Translations under genes and position numbers: made by a program
Source: Inia geoffrensis
Lineage: Eukaryota; Chordata; Mammalia; Artiodactyla; Iniidae
Reading direction: 5' to 3'
Length of the DNA: 64,000 nucleotides
NCBI GenBank assembly: GCA_036417435.1
Contig: CM070919.1
Coordinates: forward strand, 30,753,318-30,817,317
Shown: one piece after another, positions 61,362-64,000 of the stretch
Layout: every line of letters begins with the position of its first letter
Position numbering within the stretch: position 1 is the first letter of the stretch
The notes under the pieces: model-generated
The model's input: only the letters and a program-made list of their open reading frames with translations
Told to the model about the DNA's origin: nothing
Databases searched by the model: none

Positions 61362-63705
61362 AAATACATCTCCACGGAAACTTAACTGCATTTACCATTT
61401 TCACTGCCTACAATCATCAGTCCCCTGTGTGTGCCAGTATGCTGGAGTGACCCCAAATCATTATTTTGAAGGTCAAGTTTATTGGCGAGAAAATGAATCC
61501 TTATCTGGAAGAAAATGTGGTTCACACTAGCAGGCAATGACCTCCATCTCCGATCCAGTGATATAGTGTCTGGTCAAGTGTATACATGCTGACTAAGTAG
61601 TTGTAGCAAGCAAGAGTGCAAATGGCTCTTTTTTTTCCATTTGTGTTATTTCACGTGAGGACAATATGAGCTGTGACTCGTTTTGTCATTTTCCAGTCCT
61701 TTAGAGAGAAGAGTCTGTAAAACTTCGGAAGAAGTTGAAGATAGTCTGCAAACGGAAGCTAGCATGTTCTGAGAATAAAGATAAGACCTTTGAGAGGTGC
61801 CCGAAAGACATACACCGCCCCCTTTGTGACGTCACGCCTCCTCCATGTTAGTAGGACCTTATGACTTTGGGTTTTAGTTAACTAGCTTTCTTTGAGAACC
61901 CAGATCTCTGAGGGGCTCTTAAAAACTGTGATCTACAAATTACCCAGCTTGCTCTCTTTGTCAGGGCAGAAACATAATTCTTTGCTCACATGGGTGACTC
62001 CAATAGTCCCTGAGGATCCAAGTATGTTATTTATTCCATTAACTTGTACTCAACGGCGTCTGGCCTTCCTGATCTTCTTTCGTGATGAACTCATTGCTTA
62101 TACTCAGCCTGCCATTTTCTTACAGTCTCATTTGACAACGTGTCTCTGCTACCAGCCAAAGCTACTGCTCTGAAACCTCTTCCCTCTTTGTCTCAGTTCC
62201 TGGGTTCCAGTCTTAACCAACTGGCAATGTGGCAAACCCGAGTCAGTCGCCCATTAGGACTGGTGACAATAGCACCGACCTTCCGGAAAGCCTTACACCC
62301 ACCAAGCTGACCAATACAGAGGGCCTACTGCTCAAGCTTCAGTTCACAGACTTTCTTCCTTGAAGAAGGGAGTATTTCAGGAAATTGCCCTACCACTTTC
62401 AAGAACAGAAAAATTTCAAAGATATTCTCTAGGGTCTATTTTTTCTACAACAGCAGTCATTTGAGAGCACTGAACCTGTAATCTTGGCAAAGTTTAAATC
62501 TTTCTTTCCACCTGATCATGTTTGGTTTGCATCTTTCAGTTATTTCTCAGTTTCTGATGCATTGACGGTACCCTGTGATTTCTGGCACCCCTATAGATTC
62601 TCTCAAAATGCTACTTACATCATTCCAATGGCATCTGGGGAGTTACAGGAGAGGAAACACAGTAGAGGCTCAAGCCATCACTGACTCTCCTTCTTAGGGC
62701 TTTTGGCATGGCTCAAACATTTCAGAACTATATTCACGTAGTATCGACTGTGGACATCCTTCTTTTCTTTCTGACCTTCGTGAGGTCGAGGCTGATGTTT
62801 TACTACAAAACACTACATGGATTTTTGTGTTCGGACAAACTTTAACTTGGTCAAGGCAATACTGTCCTCCTCCTATTTAAAAAATAATGTTTATCAGGTG
62901 TCAATGTTGATTTTCTTTCCCATTCTCCCCTTCAAATACACATTTAAGTTACTTGATTAAGTGGGTATATTGTCTATGTCATTCTGTCACAGTAAACAGG
63001 AACATCATCACCAAATTTTAATCTAAAAATATTGACTTATTATTCTTAGCTAGGAATGGCCTCGATAGGCAAATGTAAATAAAATTAATGTGATGACACC
63101 AAAAATTATCTTATTTAATAGACCCCATAATTATTAAATAGACCTTGAGTTATTTCTTGAGTGGTAAAACCTGGACACTATGCAAATTCTCAACACACAG
63201 ATGAGTCCAAAGTGAAGCTATTAACTGTCCGTTTCCTAACTCTTGTTTTAGGTGGATTTTCTACTGGAAGGCCAGTTTATTTTGAGGACTGTGGCATCAG
63301 CTCTACCACTAGAGAGTTATTTATTAAATTAACTTTTCTACCATACAAGTCATCTGAAGGATAAAATGGTCTGGACACAATGACCAGTTTTCAGCTTTCT
63401 AAAACCCTTTACTTTTTAGATACAATTGAAAGGATTATTTAGAATGTCCCCAAACTTACTTTTCCTCTAACTGATACACTCCATGATGAAAATTTCTCCA
63501 TCCTTTGAGTTAGGTAGATCACATCTACATTTGGAAAGAAAAAATAACTTCTGCTTCTTTCTGAGCTGCTTGAAGCATGAAGAGATTAAGAGGTTTTCTC
63601 TTTGTTTAGAATAAACCTGTACCATGACTGAGTATCCACAGGCTCTTTTTTCCTGAAATCCTCCCCTACCCCTTATCTAAAGGAAAGAGGAGGTGAAATG
63701 TTAAA
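61361..63705. other. Intergenic, nothing recognised
   Basis: A perfect CRE palindrome TGACGTCA lies at 61827-61834 in a short GC-richer patch, but no exon follows. The plus frame 61892-62173 has no family resemblance. Confidence 0.35.
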
Positions 63706-63996
63706 CTTTTCTTTTTTTAAGATTTGTTATTTATTTATTTTTGGCTGCATCGGGTCTTAGTTGAGGCAGGCGGGGTCTTTTGTTGAGGCACGTGGGCTTC
63801 TCTCTCGTTGTGGTGTGCAGGTTTTCTCTTCTCTAGTTGTGGCACGCAGGATCCAGGGCGCGTGGGCTCTGTAGTTGTGGCGCGTGGGCTCAGTTGCCCC
63901 ATGGCATGTGGGATCTTCGTTCTCCGACCAGGGATCGAACCTGCGTCCCCTGCATTGGAAGGCGTATTCTTTACCACTGGACCACCAGGGAAGTCC
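63706..63996 (-). mobile_element. tRNA-Glu-derived SINE (long type), antisense
   Basis: T-rich start, TTTATTTTTGGCTGCATCGGG body, GTTGTGGCGCGTGGGCTC repeats, and the end CACTGGACCACCAGGGAAGTCC. The right target-duplication copy would fall at the window edge. Confidence 0.92.
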
Positions 63997-64000
63997 GGAA

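Noticed and set aside
61827..61834. Perfect CRE palindrome as a promoter
   Set aside because: No TATA, CpG island or exon follows within reach; one 8-mer is not enough evidence.

Overview
The window is mammalian nuclear DNA, most probably from a cetacean (a toothed whale fits best). The diagnostic evidence is the set of tRNA-Glu-derived SINEs that begin GGGACTTCCCTGGTGG / GGGCTTCCCTGGTGG. Two of them (50.7 and 57.9 kb) are the short type with a GC-rich body followed by an AACAACAAC or A-rich tail, as is common in whale genomes. L1 3' ends of one young family recur at 9.2, 17.2 and 56.7 kb, with older L1M, MaLR-type LTRs and hAT-type elements around them. No bacterial, plasmid or CRISPR-type content is present, and most long open frames are chance frames in GC-rich or repeat DNA.

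Layout. 1-9 kb: intergenic DNA with old LTRs (one pair inverted), a 0.4 kb purine tract and microsatellites. 9-16 kb: GC-rich DNA with no gene I can recognise. 16.19-16.78 kb: a detached, nearly identical copy of the 3' end of the FAM90A gene that lies 21 kb to the right. 17-19 kb: L1 3' ends. 22.2-26.3 kb (+): a complete five-exon KRAB zinc-finger gene of ZNF705 type. 28.4-34.2 kb: a degenerate tandem array made of a promoter-like module joined to antisense L1 pieces. 34.5-37.7 kb (+): a four-coding-exon FAM90A-type gene with an open frame. 39.3-40.4 kb (-): a broken USP17-like deubiquitinase copy. 42.2-44.7 kb (-): an L1 with complete 5'UTR and intact ORF1 but only the start of ORF2. 50.3-53.7 kb: layered L1 remains. 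58.68-58.82 kb (-): the first exon and TATA region of a DEFB130-like beta-defensin. 59-64 kb: intergenic DNA with an LTR, microsatellites and a SINE at the right edge.

Taken together, ZNF705 + FAM90A + USP17L + a DEFB130-type defensin are the gene families that lie intermingled in the human 8p23.1 defensin region, and partly at 12p13. The window therefore looks like the cetacean counterpart of that duplication-prone block. The genes are not a pathway: KRAB-ZNF acts as a DNA-binding repressor, FAM90A is a CCHC-knuckle protein of unknown role, USP17L is a deubiquitinase family (dead here), and the defensin is an innate-immunity peptide. What they share is rapid copy-number turnover, and the window shows this directly: recent segmental copying, tandem duplication, frameshift decay and post-duplication SINE insertion.
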